Part shown: positions 1-11,339 of the stretch, piece by piece
Position numbering within the stretch: position 1 is the first letter of the stretch
Layout: each line of letters opens with the position of its first letter
Assembly (NCBI GenBank): GCA_016124955.1
Contig: WGMR01000008.1
Location: 82,004 to 146,003 of the forward strand
DNA: 64,000 nucleotides
Source: Alphaproteobacteria bacterium
Lineage (GTDB): Bacteria > Pseudomonadota > Alphaproteobacteria > UBA9219 > RFNS01
Direction: 5' to 3'
Translations under genes and position numbers: made by a program
Notes under the pieces: model-generated
Database searches by the model: none
Told to the model about the DNA's origin: nothing
The model's input: the letters and a program-made list of their open reading frames with translations, nothing else

Positions 1-1
1 G

Positions 2-100
2 GAAGCCGCACCCTCAAGTGTGTCGCAGGCGACGCCTGCCGTCATTGCCCCCATAAGCAAGCCGGCACAAAGCACCCCGGTGGAAGAGGGGGCAAAATGA
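2..100 (+). CDS. C-terminal end of an upstream gene (partial)
   Basis: An open frame enters from the window edge and ends at a TGA (98-100) that overlaps the next start codon as ATGA. The visible 32 residues are rich in Ala, Pro, Ser and Val, like a disordered tail. The 4-base overlap suggests translational coupling with the pilus ATPase, so this is probably the preceding gene of the same operon. Its identity cannot be read from this fragment. Confidence 0.5.
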   Translation, partial: EAAPSSVSQATPAVIAPISKPAQSTPVEEGAK

Positions 101-1845
101 ACGAAACCACGCGTCCTCCCGAAGAAGCCGAAGGCAACACCGATGAACAGGTCACGCCGCGGCATTATGAACTTGCGGTGGCCGAACAGGCCGTGCACCG
201 CATGCGCGGCCGTTATCTTTCGATCGACGATATCCTCCGCCGCAACGGATTCAAGTCGGACGTTCGCCCGACACAGATAGAAGGCAAGGCGACGCGCGAA
301 AACCTCACCGCGCAGGCGCTGCGTCTTTATGTTCCGGCGGCGCAGCAAGCGGCGATGGGGGTTGTGCTGCTTGAATTGCGCGATGGCGTGCTGCGCATCG
401 CCGTGGGCGACAGGATCGACGATGCCGATGTGGCCCGCATCACCAATGCGCTGAAGCGCGCCAACCGCGCGGTCGAGAAGGTGGATGTCGAGCCGTGGGA
501 CCGCGCCGAACTTTCGCGCCTGATGCGCGAACAATCGGAAATGGCGGGCGAACGCCTGCTGCGTCTGTTCGCCGCGCTGACGCGCGATCCGGATAACGCG
601 GTTTCGGTCGAACAATCGGTCAACGATATTCTTGCCGAAGCGTTGCAAAGCCGCACGTCGGATATCCATCTTACGTTGCAGGAAGACGATACGCGCTGCT
701 GGATCCGGTACCGGGTTGACGGCGATATCATCTATAAGCATCTGATCCCGTCGCATGTGATGGCGCCGATCGTCACGCGTATCAAAACCGATTCTAAAAT
801 GGACGCCGCCGACCGCCAGCATCCGCAGGACGGACGTCTCGGTTTCGAATGGCAGGGCCGTATGATCGACGTTCGTGTCGCGTGCTTGCCTGTCGCGCCA
901 GGCGGCGAAAAGCTCACGCTCCGTTTGCTCGATCGTGAAAACCTGCGTTCGTTCGACGAACTCTTCATGCACGCGCCGATGGTGGCCGATCGTTTGCGCC
1001 GCACGGTGCACGGCCATACCAAGGACGGCGGCTTGATTATCGTGTCCGGTCCTACGGGTTCTGGTAAATCGACAACGCTATACGGCATCATTCAGGAAAT
1101 CGACCGCGCCGCCCGCGCCGTCTATTCGGTCGAAGCGCCGGTCGAATACGATATGCCGCTGGTCGATCAAACTTCGGTGACCGATAATTCCGCCAACGAC
1201 ATCGCCTCGATCATCCGCGCGCTGATGCGGCACGATCCGGACGTTATCATCGTCGGCGAAATGCGCGATAGCGATACGGTGGAAGCCGCGCTGCGCGCCA
1301 CGGAATCGGGCCATTTGGTTATCACGACGGTGCACGCGGTTGACGCGCTGCACACGCTTGATCGCGTTGACGGCTTTCTCAGCTCCGCCTACCGCACCAG
1401 CGGTCTTTACATCCTCGGTCACGCGCTGGTGGGCTCGCTCTCGCAGCGCCTCGTCAAAACCGTATGCCCCGCCTGCCATAAAACCGTGAACGCAATAGAG
1501 GCCATGGGCGATGAAGAGCGTTGCCGCGAACTTGAAATTCCGCCCGATGCGCGCGTGGCGCTGGCCAGCAAGGAAGGCTGCGATTTGTGCAACCATCGCG
1601 GGTTCCTCGGCCGGACGCTGGCGCTCGAAGCGCTGTTCCCGCCCGAAGATCAGGCAAGCCGCCGCGCCATTACGGAAATGATGGTGTCGAATGTCACCAA
1701 CTCCATCGCCGAAATCCCGGGCACGATCTATATTCCGCGCCGCGATTCAATCCGCGATCTGATCACGCGCCGCGCGATCGACGCCCATATGGGCGCCGCG
1801 CTGCTGGTCGAAGAAGCCGCGACGCGGCAGGCGCGCGGCCATTAA
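97..1845 (+). CDS. Type IV pilus / IncI PilQ-like assembly ATPase (GspE/PilB family)
   Basis: A 582-residue secretion-type ATPase that would power pilin assembly at the cytoplasmic face of the inner membrane. A Walker A motif (GPTGSGKST) lies near residues 318-326. It is followed by an Asp box, the Walker B region (DVIIVGEMRD) and the His box (TTVHA), in the GspE/PilB order. Two CxxC pairs (C457/C460 and C495/C498) form the tetracysteine zinc site found in many GspE/PilB proteins. The start is supported by GGAAGAGGG at 82-90. The next gene encodes a GspF-like membrane partner, and the following genes resemble the IncI1 thin-pilus set, so PilQ-type is preferred over a general type II secretion GspE. 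The family is certain; the specific system is inferred. Confidence 0.88.
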   Translation: MNETTRPPEEAEGNTDEQVTPRHYELAVAEQAVHRMRGRYLSIDDILRRNGFKSDVRPTQIEGKATRENLTAQALRLYVPAAQQAAMGVVLLELRDGVLRIAVGDRIDDADVARITNALKRANRAVEKVDVEPWDRAELSRLMREQSEMAGERLLRLFAALTRDPDNAVSVEQSVNDILAEALQSRTSDIHLTLQEDDTRCWIRYRVDGDIIYKHLIPSHVMAPIVTRIKTDSKMDAADRQHPQDGRLGFEWQGRMIDVRVACLPVAPGGEKLTLRLLDRENLRSFDELFMHAPMVADRLRRTVHGHTKDGGLIIVSGPTGSGKSTTLYGIIQEIDRAARAVYSVEAPVEYDMPLVDQTSVTDNSANDIASIIRALMRHDPDVIIVGEMRDSDTVEAALRATESGHLVITTVHAVDALHTLDRVDGFLSSAYRTSGLYILGHALVGSLSQRLVKTVCPACHKTVNAIEAMGDEERCRELEIPPDARVALASKEGCDLCNHRGFLGRTLALEALFPPEDQASRRAITEMMVSNVTNSIAEIPGTIYIPRRDSIRDLITRRAIDAHMGAALLVEEAATRQARGH

Positions 1846-1874
1846 AGGATGACAAGCGGAACGAGGCATAGCGC

Positions 1875-3104
1875 ATGAAACTGTTCCATGCCAAATACGC
1901 CCAGCCGCTGCCCGGCGGCAGCGTCGCGGTGCATGAGGAGGATTTTTACCTTCCCGATGCGACCACGGTGCGCCGCCAGCTGCGGCAACGCGGTTTGTGG
2001 CCCATTCATATCAACGAACAAAAGCCCGCGCTGTTCGAATGGTTCGATGTACGCTCGCGCGATTGGCAATTGCAGCTTCTGCGCGCGCTGCGCTTCCAGA
2101 CCGCCACGGCGTCCGCCGGTACTGCGCTGCTAAACATTATCGAAGCCGAAGCCGACCCCCGCCGCCGTATCGCCTTTTTGCCCACGCGCACGGTGCTGAA
2201 GGGCGGCGGTTCGTTCGCCGAAGCCTTGCGCGAACTTAAGCTGATGGATGCGGCCACGATGGCGATCATCATGGCGGGCGAGCGTGCCGGCGATCTTAAG
2301 GGCGTGATCGCGCATGCGATCAAGCATGTCGAGGAAAAAGGCGGCCAGTTCAAGGCGGTCATGGCGGCCATGGGCTGGCTGGCATTCGATATCTTCTCGA
2401 TCATCTCTTCGCTGTGGGGCGCGCAATTCGGCTTTATTCCTTATCTGAAGGATAACGCCCCCAAAAACGCCACGCCCGAACAGCTCGCAAAGTTCGAAAG
2501 CGCAATTGTCACCGTCACGTGGGTCAACGGCTCACTGATCTTTATCACGTCGGCGATCATCGCCTTCATCGTCATATTCGGCGGCAGCTATTGGAAAAAC
2601 CGCCATCGCCCCAACCATTGGTCGGCGCAGATGGTGATCAGGATGCCGATGTTCGGCCAGTATCTCGCCCACGCCGCGCTGCACGATACCTGCAAACTGA
2701 TCGCACGCCTGCTGCGCGGTAAGGTGCCGCTGGATGACGCGCTCAAGATCATCATCGAAACTACGATCGAGCCGTCGGCGCGGGCATATTGGACCGAATG
2801 CCGCCAGCGCATCATGGCGGGTGTCGAGCCGGCCAAGGCGCTGGGCCGTTGGCCGCTGACACGCGCCGAACGCAACCAGATCGCCACCGTGCAATCGGTC
2901 GATCAGCTGGTCGAAGTATATGAAGCTTTGGCGGCCGAACGTTCGCTGATGGCCAAGACCATGCAGCGTAAAATCGTCCTGACCGGCGTTATTACCATGA
3001 TGGCGCTATCGGGTGTTATTGTGCTTACCATGGTCTGGCTGCTCATGATCCAGAATCAAGGGTTTATGGACAGCCTCACTGGCCTGCGCGAAGGGGGCGC
3101 ATAG
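1875..3104 (+). CDS. PilR/GspF-like pilus assembly inner-membrane protein
   Basis: A 409-residue protein with the layout of GspF/PilC/PilR platform proteins. It has a soluble helical domain (SFAEALREL...MAIIMAGERAGDLKGVI), a membrane segment near residues 165-190, a second near 215-240, a repeated helical domain (CKLIARLLRGKVPLDDAL) and a last membrane segment near 365-390. Such proteins form the inner-membrane platform on which the ATPase acts. It starts 29 bases after the ATPase and is followed directly by a PilO2-like gene, as in an operon. Family assignment is firm; the PilR label rests on context. Confidence 0.8.
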   Translation: MKLFHAKYAQPLPGGSVAVHEEDFYLPDATTVRRQLRQRGLWPIHINEQKPALFEWFDVRSRDWQLQLLRALRFQTATASAGTALLNIIEAEADPRRRIAFLPTRTVLKGGGSFAEALRELKLMDAATMAIIMAGERAGDLKGVIAHAIKHVEEKGGQFKAVMAAMGWLAFDIFSIISSLWGAQFGFIPYLKDNAPKNATPEQLAKFESAIVTVTWVNGSLIFITSAIIAFIVIFGGSYWKNRHRPNHWSAQMVIRMPMFGQYLAHAALHDTCKLIARLLRGKVPLDDALKIIIETTIEPSARAYWTECRQRIMAGVEPAKALGRWPLTRAERNQIATVQSVDQLVEVYEALAAERSLMAKTMQRKIVLTGVITMMALSGVIVLTMVWLLMIQNQGFMDSLTGLREGGA

Positions 3105-3105
3105 G

Positions 3106-4161
3106 ATGCTCCAGAATTTCATCAAATCCTTCTCCGGCACAGGGAAGATCGCCGAAGGCGATCCCGGCGCGCAGGATGATCGCGGTGGAACCCACGGCGA
3201 CGGCATGAGCGGCGTGGTGCAGGATATCGCGGGCGGCGCGTTTGGCGGCATCGCGGTCGCGGCCGAATATTACTTTCCGCCCGAACTGATCGGCGGCGTC
3301 GCGCCGCGCGTTGCCGGGCAGGAGCGCGAAATCGCGTGGAACGCGGCGGCCGAAGCTTGCGACAGCGAACGCATCCACCTTATATGGAGCACGACCGAAG
3401 ATCGCGTCTGGTATGTGGCGTCTCGTGCATCCGATCTTGCGGCGCATCCGCACACCTGGTGCCCATTCGCCTCGCTGCTGCCGGGCATGAAGGCATCCGA
3501 GCCGCCGCCGATTTGCTATACATATTATTCCGACGAAGCCGCAACCATGATGACGGTGACGAAGGATTTAATTCAGATCCACCGCGGCACGTCTTCCGTT
3601 ATTCGCGCCAAGGTCGAACGTGTGGCGCGCGAACTTGGCGGCGCCAAGATCGTCGATTTGTCGCCGGACAAGATCGCAAGCCTCGCGCCGCAGGCGTGGC
3701 ATTCGGTTTCGCTGTTCGAAGACAGGGTGCGGCGCATGATGACGGCCGCTATCGTCATGACCGGCGTGGTTATTGTCACCATATCGTTCCTTGTCTGGAT
3801 GGTCGCTTCCATGGCGCTCTTGGCCGCCAAGGCCGAGGTTTCGTCGGCGCAGGAACGCTCGGCCCAAAAATCGCAGGATCTGTTAACGCTCGTGACGCGC
3901 ATGCGCACCAGCGAGCTGCGCGAACAGCTCGCGCGCTTCTCCGATCTCAACGATGGTTTGGTGGAGGTCGGCGGCTGGCTGAAAATCTATGATCTCAAGA
4001 CCGGCAACAAGGTCATGTGGAAGGCGATCGTGCCATCGAGCCTTACGGGCGACCGTATCCGCGAACTGGGCGGCAAGACCATTGAAACCAACGAGCAGGG
4101 CGTGCTCATCGGCAACGATGCCGCCGTGGCCGCCATGAAGGAAAAGAGGGGCAGGCGATGA
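3106..4161 (+). CDS. PilO2-like pilin accessory protein
   Basis: A 351-residue protein with a soluble N-terminal half of about 205 residues. One membrane segment follows near residues 210-235 (AIVMTGVVIVTISFLVWMVA), and the C-terminal part begins with a helical, coiled-coil-like stretch. Bitopic proteins with a mid-chain membrane segment are typical of PilO2 accessory proteins of IncI-type pili, which differ from the short PilO of ordinary type IVa pili. It starts one base after the preceding stop and overlaps the next gene by four bases. The assignment rests on architecture and context, since no catalytic motif is expected. Confidence 0.5.
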   Translation: MLQNFIKSFSGTGKIAEGDPGAQDDRGGTHGDGMSGVVQDIAGGAFGGIAVAAEYYFPPELIGGVAPRVAGQEREIAWNAAAEACDSERIHLIWSTTEDRVWYVASRASDLAAHPHTWCPFASLLPGMKASEPPPICYTYYSDEAATMMTVTKDLIQIHRGTSSVIRAKVERVARELGGAKIVDLSPDKIASLAPQAWHSVSLFEDRVRRMMTAAIVMTGVVIVTISFLVWMVASMALLAAKAEVSSAQERSAQKSQDLLTLVTRMRTSELREQLARFSDLNDGLVEVGGWLKIYDLKTGNKVMWKAIVPSSLTGDRIRELGGKTIETNEQGVLIGNDAAVAAMKEKRGRR

Positions 4162-4733
4162 AGCTCAGCGATTTTCTGGCCAAGAAGCCGGATAAAGCCC
4201 CGGCAACCAAGAAGGACAAGGGCGGCAATGCGAAGAAGGGGCCGTCCATCCTTGAAGGGCTTAGCGCCGATATGGTGCAGCGCGCACTCATGTCGCTCGA
4301 TCGTGCGGCGCTTGTGATCGTCGGCAGCACGTGGGGTGCGGCCATGGTGATGGTGGCTATTGCTCTTTATACCGTATCGCTCGCGAAAGACGCCTCGGCC
4401 GATCTGGATATGGCGCTTGCGGCGGAACCGAGCCTGCCCCGGCTTGAACAAACCAGCATGGAGTTCGAGGACACCAACAAAATCGTGGAGCGCCTCAAGA
4501 AGCGCTACGAAGGTATCGTCTATGAAACGGGCAAGAACGGCGAGCTGCTCATCAAGGCGACCAACGCAGACAGCTTCAGCACATGGATGGCCAGCCTCAG
4601 CTATCTCGATACCGTTGCGCCCGATGTCCGATGGTCGCTTGCGGCTATGTGCATCGGCGCCGAATGTCAGGAGAATCACCTGATGGCCGCAACCATTCTT
4701 GGCCGGCGTATCAGCTACAAGCCGGCCGAATAG
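4158..4733 (+). CDS. Small membrane-anchored pilus-cluster protein (PilP position)
   Basis: A 191-residue protein whose first 45 residues are rich in Lys. One membrane segment lies near residues 52-75 (ALVIVGSTWGAAMVMVAIAL), and the periplasmic part of about 115 residues contains two cysteines near the end (MCIGAECQEN). The gene overlaps the PilO2-like gene as ATGA, so the two are probably translated together. In the IncI1 pil operon the gene after pilO is pilP, which is the basis for the label. The sequence itself does not prove homology, and it could be another alignment-complex protein. Confidence 0.4.
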   Translation: MKLSDFLAKKPDKAPATKKDKGGNAKKGPSILEGLSADMVQRALMSLDRAALVIVGSTWGAAMVMVAIALYTVSLAKDASADLDMALAAEPSLPRLEQTSMEFEDTNKIVERLKKRYEGIVYETGKNGELLIKATNADSFSTWMASLSYLDTVAPDVRWSLAAMCIGAECQENHLMAATILGRRISYKPAE

Positions 4734-5025
4734 TTCGCCGGGCCGCCACAGGCCTTCGATTCGCAATCAAAACAATTATGGATATGGTTGGGCAAATGAT
4801 GCGTGGCCACATCAAGGGGCTAAATAGTCACAACAAAAGGCCTAGAAGGCTGCAATGCCCGTGACCAGTTGACAGAAAAGACAAAATGAATCAACTTCTT
4901 AATGGGAGTCTGGGGCCAAAAGTCAGTGGAAATCTATTCCGCTTTGCGTTGGCACCTAAATGTCATACAAGTTTTGCAAGCAATCCGCAGGGCGCATGCC
5001 CGCCACAAGTTTCAGGGAGACTGAT
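4734..5025 (+). other. Intergenic region before the prepilin-like gene
   Basis: About 290 bases without a convincing gene. It contains a good -35-like TTGACA at 4869-4874, but no strong -10 at 16-18 bases downstream. AGGGAG at 5014-5019 is the ribosome binding site of the prepilin-like gene. The region is less GC-rich than its neighbours and may hold a separate promoter for the pilin. Confidence 0.4.
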
Positions 5026-5670
5026 ATGAAAACAAGCGTGGCGCCGAAAATGGCTCGCTTTCATAGTGAAGCTGGTATCGCCATTGGCCCCATTCTCTTC
5101 GTGGTCGCTATTCTTGGGATTCTCGCCGCCGCCATCGCCGCCGGCAGCGGTTCTTTCACCACAAGCACTTCAGGCGAAGCATCGCGCACCAAGGCTTCCG
5201 CGCTTATCGAAATCGGCCAGAACCTGAAAATCGGTATGGACCGCATCACAGGCCTTGGCACCGATGTCGCGAGTGTGGTGATCGATCCTGCGCAAACCGG
5301 CAACAGCGACGATCTGTTCTCGCCCACCGGAGGCGGTATTAACCCGCCCTCGACCACTATGGCGAACGATCCGCCGAACGATGCTTGGTTCTATGTCGAT
5401 GGCGCCGTGCCGCAACTCGGCACCTCGGGCACCGAAAAGCTTGCGATGATCGAAGTTGCCAGCGCGGTTTGCGATCAAATCAATCTTAAGGCCGTCGGCC
5501 TCAGCGCCACGCCTTCGGGGGCCGATATCGGCAACGTGATCTCGAACACGCTTGGCACCGATGTCAGCAACTGGCCCACCGCGCTTAAGGGCAAGCCGAC
5601 CGCCTGCGTTTATAACACCGATGCGGCTTCCGGCGGTTACTGGTTCTACCAGGTGCTGAACCTCCAATAA
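5026..5670 (+). CDS. Type IV prepilin-like protein without the canonical Glu5
   Basis: The start at 5026 is preferred over an upstream in-frame ATG at 4960, because AGGGAG lies 6 bases before it. The 214-residue product has a short basic leader ending in SEAG, followed at once by a hydrophobic helix (IAIGPILFVVAILGILAA). This is the arrangement of a prepilin cleaved after Gly by a PilD/PilU-type peptidase. The usual Glu at mature position 5 is absent (Pro there). The remainder is a Gly/Ser/Thr-rich head domain with two cysteines (AVCDQ and TACVY), which could form the C-terminal disulfide loop of pilins. It follows the assembly genes, consistent with a major pilin (PilS position). It could also be a pseudopilin. 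Confidence 0.6.
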   Translation: MKTSVAPKMARFHSEAGIAIGPILFVVAILGILAAAIAAGSGSFTTSTSGEASRTKASALIEIGQNLKIGMDRITGLGTDVASVVIDPAQTGNSDDLFSPTGGGINPPSTTMANDPPNDAWFYVDGAVPQLGTSGTEKLAMIEVASAVCDQINLKAVGLSATPSGADIGNVISNTLGTDVSNWPTALKGKPTACVYNTDAASGGYWFYQVLNLQ

Positions 5671-5751
5671 GCCCGTTTCCCTGTAGCTTTATGGCCACGT
5701 AAGACCGTTTTTACGGGTTGTTTCGCTTGCCCGGACCACGCGGCCCTTGGC

Positions 5752-5770
5752 AAGCGCGCGGCGCGCGCTT
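5752..5770. repeat. Perfect 8-bp GC-rich hairpin in the gap before ctaC
   Basis: AAGCGCGC, a 3-base loop, then GCGCGCTT. No T run follows on either strand, so a simple intrinsic terminator is not supported. It lies between the prepilin-like gene and the cytochrome oxidase operon and could mark a 3' end or a regulatory structure. Confidence 0.4.
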
Positions 5771-5934
5771 ATACCTTTCCTGATCAATGAGTTAACCGTA
5801 CAAAACTGGTTTGGTTTTGTGTGTGTTATCGGCATTGCAAACTTACGGATGGCGGCGCACATTGCGGCGGGATCCGACTGAATGAATCGTGCGTTTATTG
5901 CGCGCACTTGGTCTTACAGGGCTGGAGTTACAGC

Positions 5935-8450
<2,516 letters not shown>

Positions 8451-8462
8451 GCGCCCGAAACT

Positions 8463-9383
8463 ATGACTGCTGAAGCCGGATTAACCCAACCGCTCGTGAC
8501 GCATGGCATGAATGCCGCCGTGCGCGATTATGCCGCGCTGCTCAAGCCGCGCGTGATGTCGCTTGTGGTGTTTAGCGGCCTTGCGGGTGTGGTAATCGCG
8601 CCCGGCCATATGCATCCGGTGCTGGCGGCGGTTGCCGTGCTTTGCATCGCGCTCAGCGCCGGCGGCTGCGGCGCCATCAATATGTGGTTCGACCGCGATA
8701 TCGATGCGGTGATGCATCGTACCCGCACGCGTCCGATCCCGCAGGGCCGCGTCGCGCCGCATGAAGCGGCCGAAATCGGCGTCATGCTCGTTCTTGGTTC
8801 CTTCGCGCTTATGGGGCTTGCCGCCAACTGGCTCGCGGCCGGGCTGCTGCTGGCGGCGGCGCTTTTTTATGTGTTTGTCTATACCATGTGGCTGAAGCGC
8901 ATGACCCCGCAAAACATCGTGATCGGCGGTGCCGCGGGCGCCTTTCCGCCCATGATCGGCTGGGCCGCCGCGACGGGGGAAGTGGGCTGGCCTGCCATTG
9001 TTTTGTTCGCGCTTATCTTCTTCTGGACCCCGCCGCATTTCTGGGCGCTGGCGCTGTACCGCAACGATGATTATCGCCGTGCAGGCATTCCCATGATGCC
9101 GGTGGTCGCGGGCGAAGCCAGCACGAAGATACAGATGCTGGTTTATACCCTTTTGCTGTTGCCGCTGGCGCTGGCGCCTTATTTCATGGGCTTTGCCGGG
9201 CCCGGCTATCTCGCGACCGCGGCCGTTCTCGGCGCGCTGTTCGTTGCCTGTGCGGTGCGCGTCTTGTTCGATAAAACACACGGCAGCGCGCGGCAGATGT
9301 TCGCCTTTTCTATTTTTTACCTGTTCGCGCTGTTCGGCGTGCTGATGGTCGAACATATCGCCGCGCTATGGGGTGTGTCTTGA
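8463..9383 (+). CDS. ctaB: Protoheme IX farnesyltransferase (heme O synthase)
   Basis: A 306-residue UbiA-family prenyltransferase that adds a farnesyl group to heme b to give heme O, the precursor of heme A for CtaD. The Asp-rich substrate motif NMWFDRDIDAVMHRTRTRPI is clear, and a second conserved loop (NDDYRRAGIPMMPVV) follows. About nine hydrophobic segments are present. It lies 12 bases after ctaD. Heme A synthase (ctaA), needed for the next step, is not in this window. Confidence 0.95.
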   Translation: MTAEAGLTQPLVTHGMNAAVRDYAALLKPRVMSLVVFSGLAGVVIAPGHMHPVLAAVAVLCIALSAGGCGAINMWFDRDIDAVMHRTRTRPIPQGRVAPHEAAEIGVMLVLGSFALMGLAANWLAAGLLLAAALFYVFVYTMWLKRMTPQNIVIGGAAGAFPPMIGWAAATGEVGWPAIVLFALIFFWTPPHFWALALYRNDDYRRAGIPMMPVVAGEASTKIQMLVYTLLLLPLALAPYFMGFAGPGYLATAAVLGALFVACAVRVLFDKTHGSARQMFAFSIFYLFALFGVLMVEHIAALWGVS

Positions 9384-9508
9384 CGAAGAAGCCGGATAGC
9401 GAAGAAAAACGCCGCAAATCGCGCAACTGGGCCGTGTTTACGGTGCTGATCTTTTTCGCCGCTCTTATTTATGCCGTTACCATGGTCAGGCTGGGGCTGG
9501 GCGGATGA
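9380..9508 (+). CDS. Small single-helix cytochrome oxidase cluster protein
   Basis: A short gene of 42 codons starting at a TTG that overlaps the ctaB stop as TTGA and ending in an ATGA overlap with ctaG. The product has a basic N-terminus (KKPDSEEKRRKSRN) and one membrane helix (WAVFTVLIFFAALIYAVTMV) ending in RLGLGG. Very small one-helix proteins of this type, often called CoxF, occur between ctaB and ctaG in many alphaproteobacteria. An in-frame ATG at 9368 is an alternative start. The tight coupling on both sides supports a real gene with a likely role in oxidase assembly. Confidence 0.7.
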   Translation: MTKKPDSEEKRRKSRNWAVFTVLIFFAALIYAVTMVRLGLGG

Positions 9509-10116
9509 CGGCGGCAAGCAACAAGAACCGCAAGCTGATCGTCAAGCTTCTGGCTGTGGTCGCGGCCATGATCGGTTTGTCTTTCGCGTCCGTGCCGCTC
9601 TATAACCTGTTTTGCAGCACGACCGGCTTTGGCGGCACGACCCGGCGCGCCGCCGCCGCGCCGGAAGCCGTGGCGGGCCGCGTTATAACGGTCAGCTTCA
9701 ATGCCGATGTAAACCGCGATCTGGCGTGGGAATTCCACCCGATGCAAACGGCGGTGCGGTTTCGGGTGGGGGAAGTGGGGATCGCCAAGTATAGTGCCCG
9801 CAACAAATCTGCGGTTCCCGTTGTCGGCACCGCGGTTTTCAATGTGCAGCCGGATAAGGCCGGGCCTTATTTCAACAAGATCGAATGTTTCTGCTTCACC
9901 GAGCAATTGCTGGCCCCGGGCGAGGCGGCCGAATTCCCGGTAACCTTTTTCATCGACCCGGCCATTATGGACGATCCGGACATGGCGGACGTGACCGATA
10001 TAACACTTTCCTACACCTTTTACCGCGCCAAGGATCAAAGCAAGGCCCGTGCGGCTGCTTTGGCTTTGCATGAAGGCACGGGGAAGGGCACAATACCACC
10101 CACAACCCTGCAGTGA
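9505..10116 (+). CDS. ctaG: Cytochrome c oxidase copper chaperone CtaG/Cox11
   Basis: A 203-residue membrane-anchored copper protein that delivers copper to CuB of subunit I. One N-terminal membrane helix (KLLAVVAAMIGLSFASVPLYNLFC) is followed by a periplasmic immunoglobulin-like domain with the copper-binding motif CFCF in NKIECFCFTEQ, and by the conserved end VTDITLSYTFY. The start overlaps the stop of the small upstream gene. Length and position are as expected for the family. Confidence 0.95.
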   Translation: MTAASNKNRKLIVKLLAVVAAMIGLSFASVPLYNLFCSTTGFGGTTRRAAAAPEAVAGRVITVSFNADVNRDLAWEFHPMQTAVRFRVGEVGIAKYSARNKSAVPVVGTAVFNVQPDKAGPYFNKIECFCFTEQLLAPGEAAEFPVTFFIDPAIMDDPDMADVTDITLSYTFYRAKDQSKARAAALALHEGTGKGTIPPTTLQ

Positions 10117-10122
10117 GGCCCC

Positions 10123-10968
10123 ATGAGCGCGCACGACCATTCCACCCCCCAATATGAAGATAGCGGCCTGTCGCAGCCCTATCACCTCGTAAAGCCTTCG
10201 GTTTGGCCGCTTGTCGGCGCTTTCTCGGCGGGGCTTCTGGCGGTTGGCCTTGTGCTGTTTATGCACAAGATCAAGCTCGGGGAGATGGAATTCGGCCTTA
10301 AGGGCGTTGTGCTCGGTTTCTTCGCGGTCGCGACCGTGATGTGGGTGTGGTGGCGCGATATCATCAGGGAATCGGTGATCGAACATGCCCATTCCCCGAT
10401 CGTGAAGGTCAGCCTGCGTTACGGCATGGCGCTGTTTATCGCCTCCGAAGTCATGTTCTTCTCGGCTTTCTTCTGGGCCTATTACGATGCCGCGCTCTAT
10501 CCCAAGGAAGCGATCGGTTTCATCTGGCCCCCGGCCAGCATTGAAACTTTCGATCCGTTCGAAATGCCCTTCACGATGACATTAATCCTTCTGCTTTCCG
10601 GCACCACGGTTACATGGGCGCATCACGCCATTCTGGAAGGCCATAAGAAGGAAGCGGTCAAGGCGCTCGGCATCACCGTGGCGCTCGGCTTTCTGTTCAG
10701 CTGCTTTCAGGCATACGAATATCACCACGCCACCTTCGGGCTCGATAGCGGCATCTTCGGTTCCACCTTCTTCATGGCGACCGGCTTCCATGGCGCGCAT
10801 GTGATCATCGGCACTATTTTCCTCGCGGTTTGCTGGTGGCGCGCGGCCAAGGGGCATTTCACGCCGCAAAGCCATTTCGGGCTCGAAGCCGCGGCATGGT
10901 ACTGGCATTTCGTTGACGTCGTGTGGCTATTCCTGTTCGTATCGGTTTACTGGTACGGTTCGCACTAA
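10123..10968 (+). CDS. ctaE: Cytochrome c oxidase subunit III
   Basis: A 281-residue subunit with about seven membrane helices. It shows the usual N-terminal YHLVKPSVWPL, the FWAYYDAALYP loop and the C-terminal WHFVDVVWLFLFVSVYWYG signature. It stabilises the catalytic core of the oxidase. It starts six bases after the ctaG stop. No metal ligands are expected. Confidence 0.96.
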   Translation: MSAHDHSTPQYEDSGLSQPYHLVKPSVWPLVGAFSAGLLAVGLVLFMHKIKLGEMEFGLKGVVLGFFAVATVMWVWWRDIIRESVIEHAHSPIVKVSLRYGMALFIASEVMFFSAFFWAYYDAALYPKEAIGFIWPPASIETFDPFEMPFTMTLILLLSGTTVTWAHHAILEGHKKEAVKALGITVALGFLFSCFQAYEYHHATFGLDSGIFGSTFFMATGFHGAHVIIGTIFLAVCWWRAAKGHFTPQSHFGLEAAAWYWHFVDVVWLFLFVSVYWYGSH

Positions 10969-10971
10969 CGG

Positions 10972-11337
10972 ATGCAAGCACCCCCCGTTTTTTCTGCCGC
11001 TTTGCGCTGCCGCTGCCCGCGCTGCGGGGAAGGGCGGTTATTTTCAACCTTTCTTGGCCTTGAAGAGCGCTGTGATCGCTGTGGCTTGCCGCTTGCCGGG
11101 GCCGATGCGGGCGATGGCCCGGCGGTGATGCTTATCTTCCTGCTCGGGTTCATCCTCGTGCCGCCGATTTTGCTGATTTCCATGCGCTATGACCTGCCTT
11201 TGTGGCTGCATGCGGTCATGTGGTCGGTTGTCGTGCTGGGTGCCACGCTCGGCCTCGCGCGCCCGGCCAAGGCGCTGATGCTGGCGCTGCAATACCGCTA
11301 CCGGCCGGAAACCTTCGGCGAAACGCGCGGGAAATAG
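10972..11337 (+). CDS. DUF983 zinc-ribbon membrane protein
   Basis: A 121-residue protein with two CxxC pairs near the N-terminus (CRCPRCGEG and CDRCGLP) and two C-terminal membrane helices (residues about 50-75 and 80-100). This is the DUF983 architecture, often found between ctaE and SURF1 in alphaproteobacteria. The biochemical role is not established; the position suggests a part in oxidase biogenesis. It begins three bases after ctaE. Confidence 0.85.
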   Translation: MQAPPVFSAALRCRCPRCGEGRLFSTFLGLEERCDRCGLPLAGADAGDGPAVMLIFLLGFILVPPILLISMRYDLPLWLHAVMWSVVVLGATLGLARPAKALMLALQYRYRPETFGETRGK

Positions 11338-11339
11338 CC

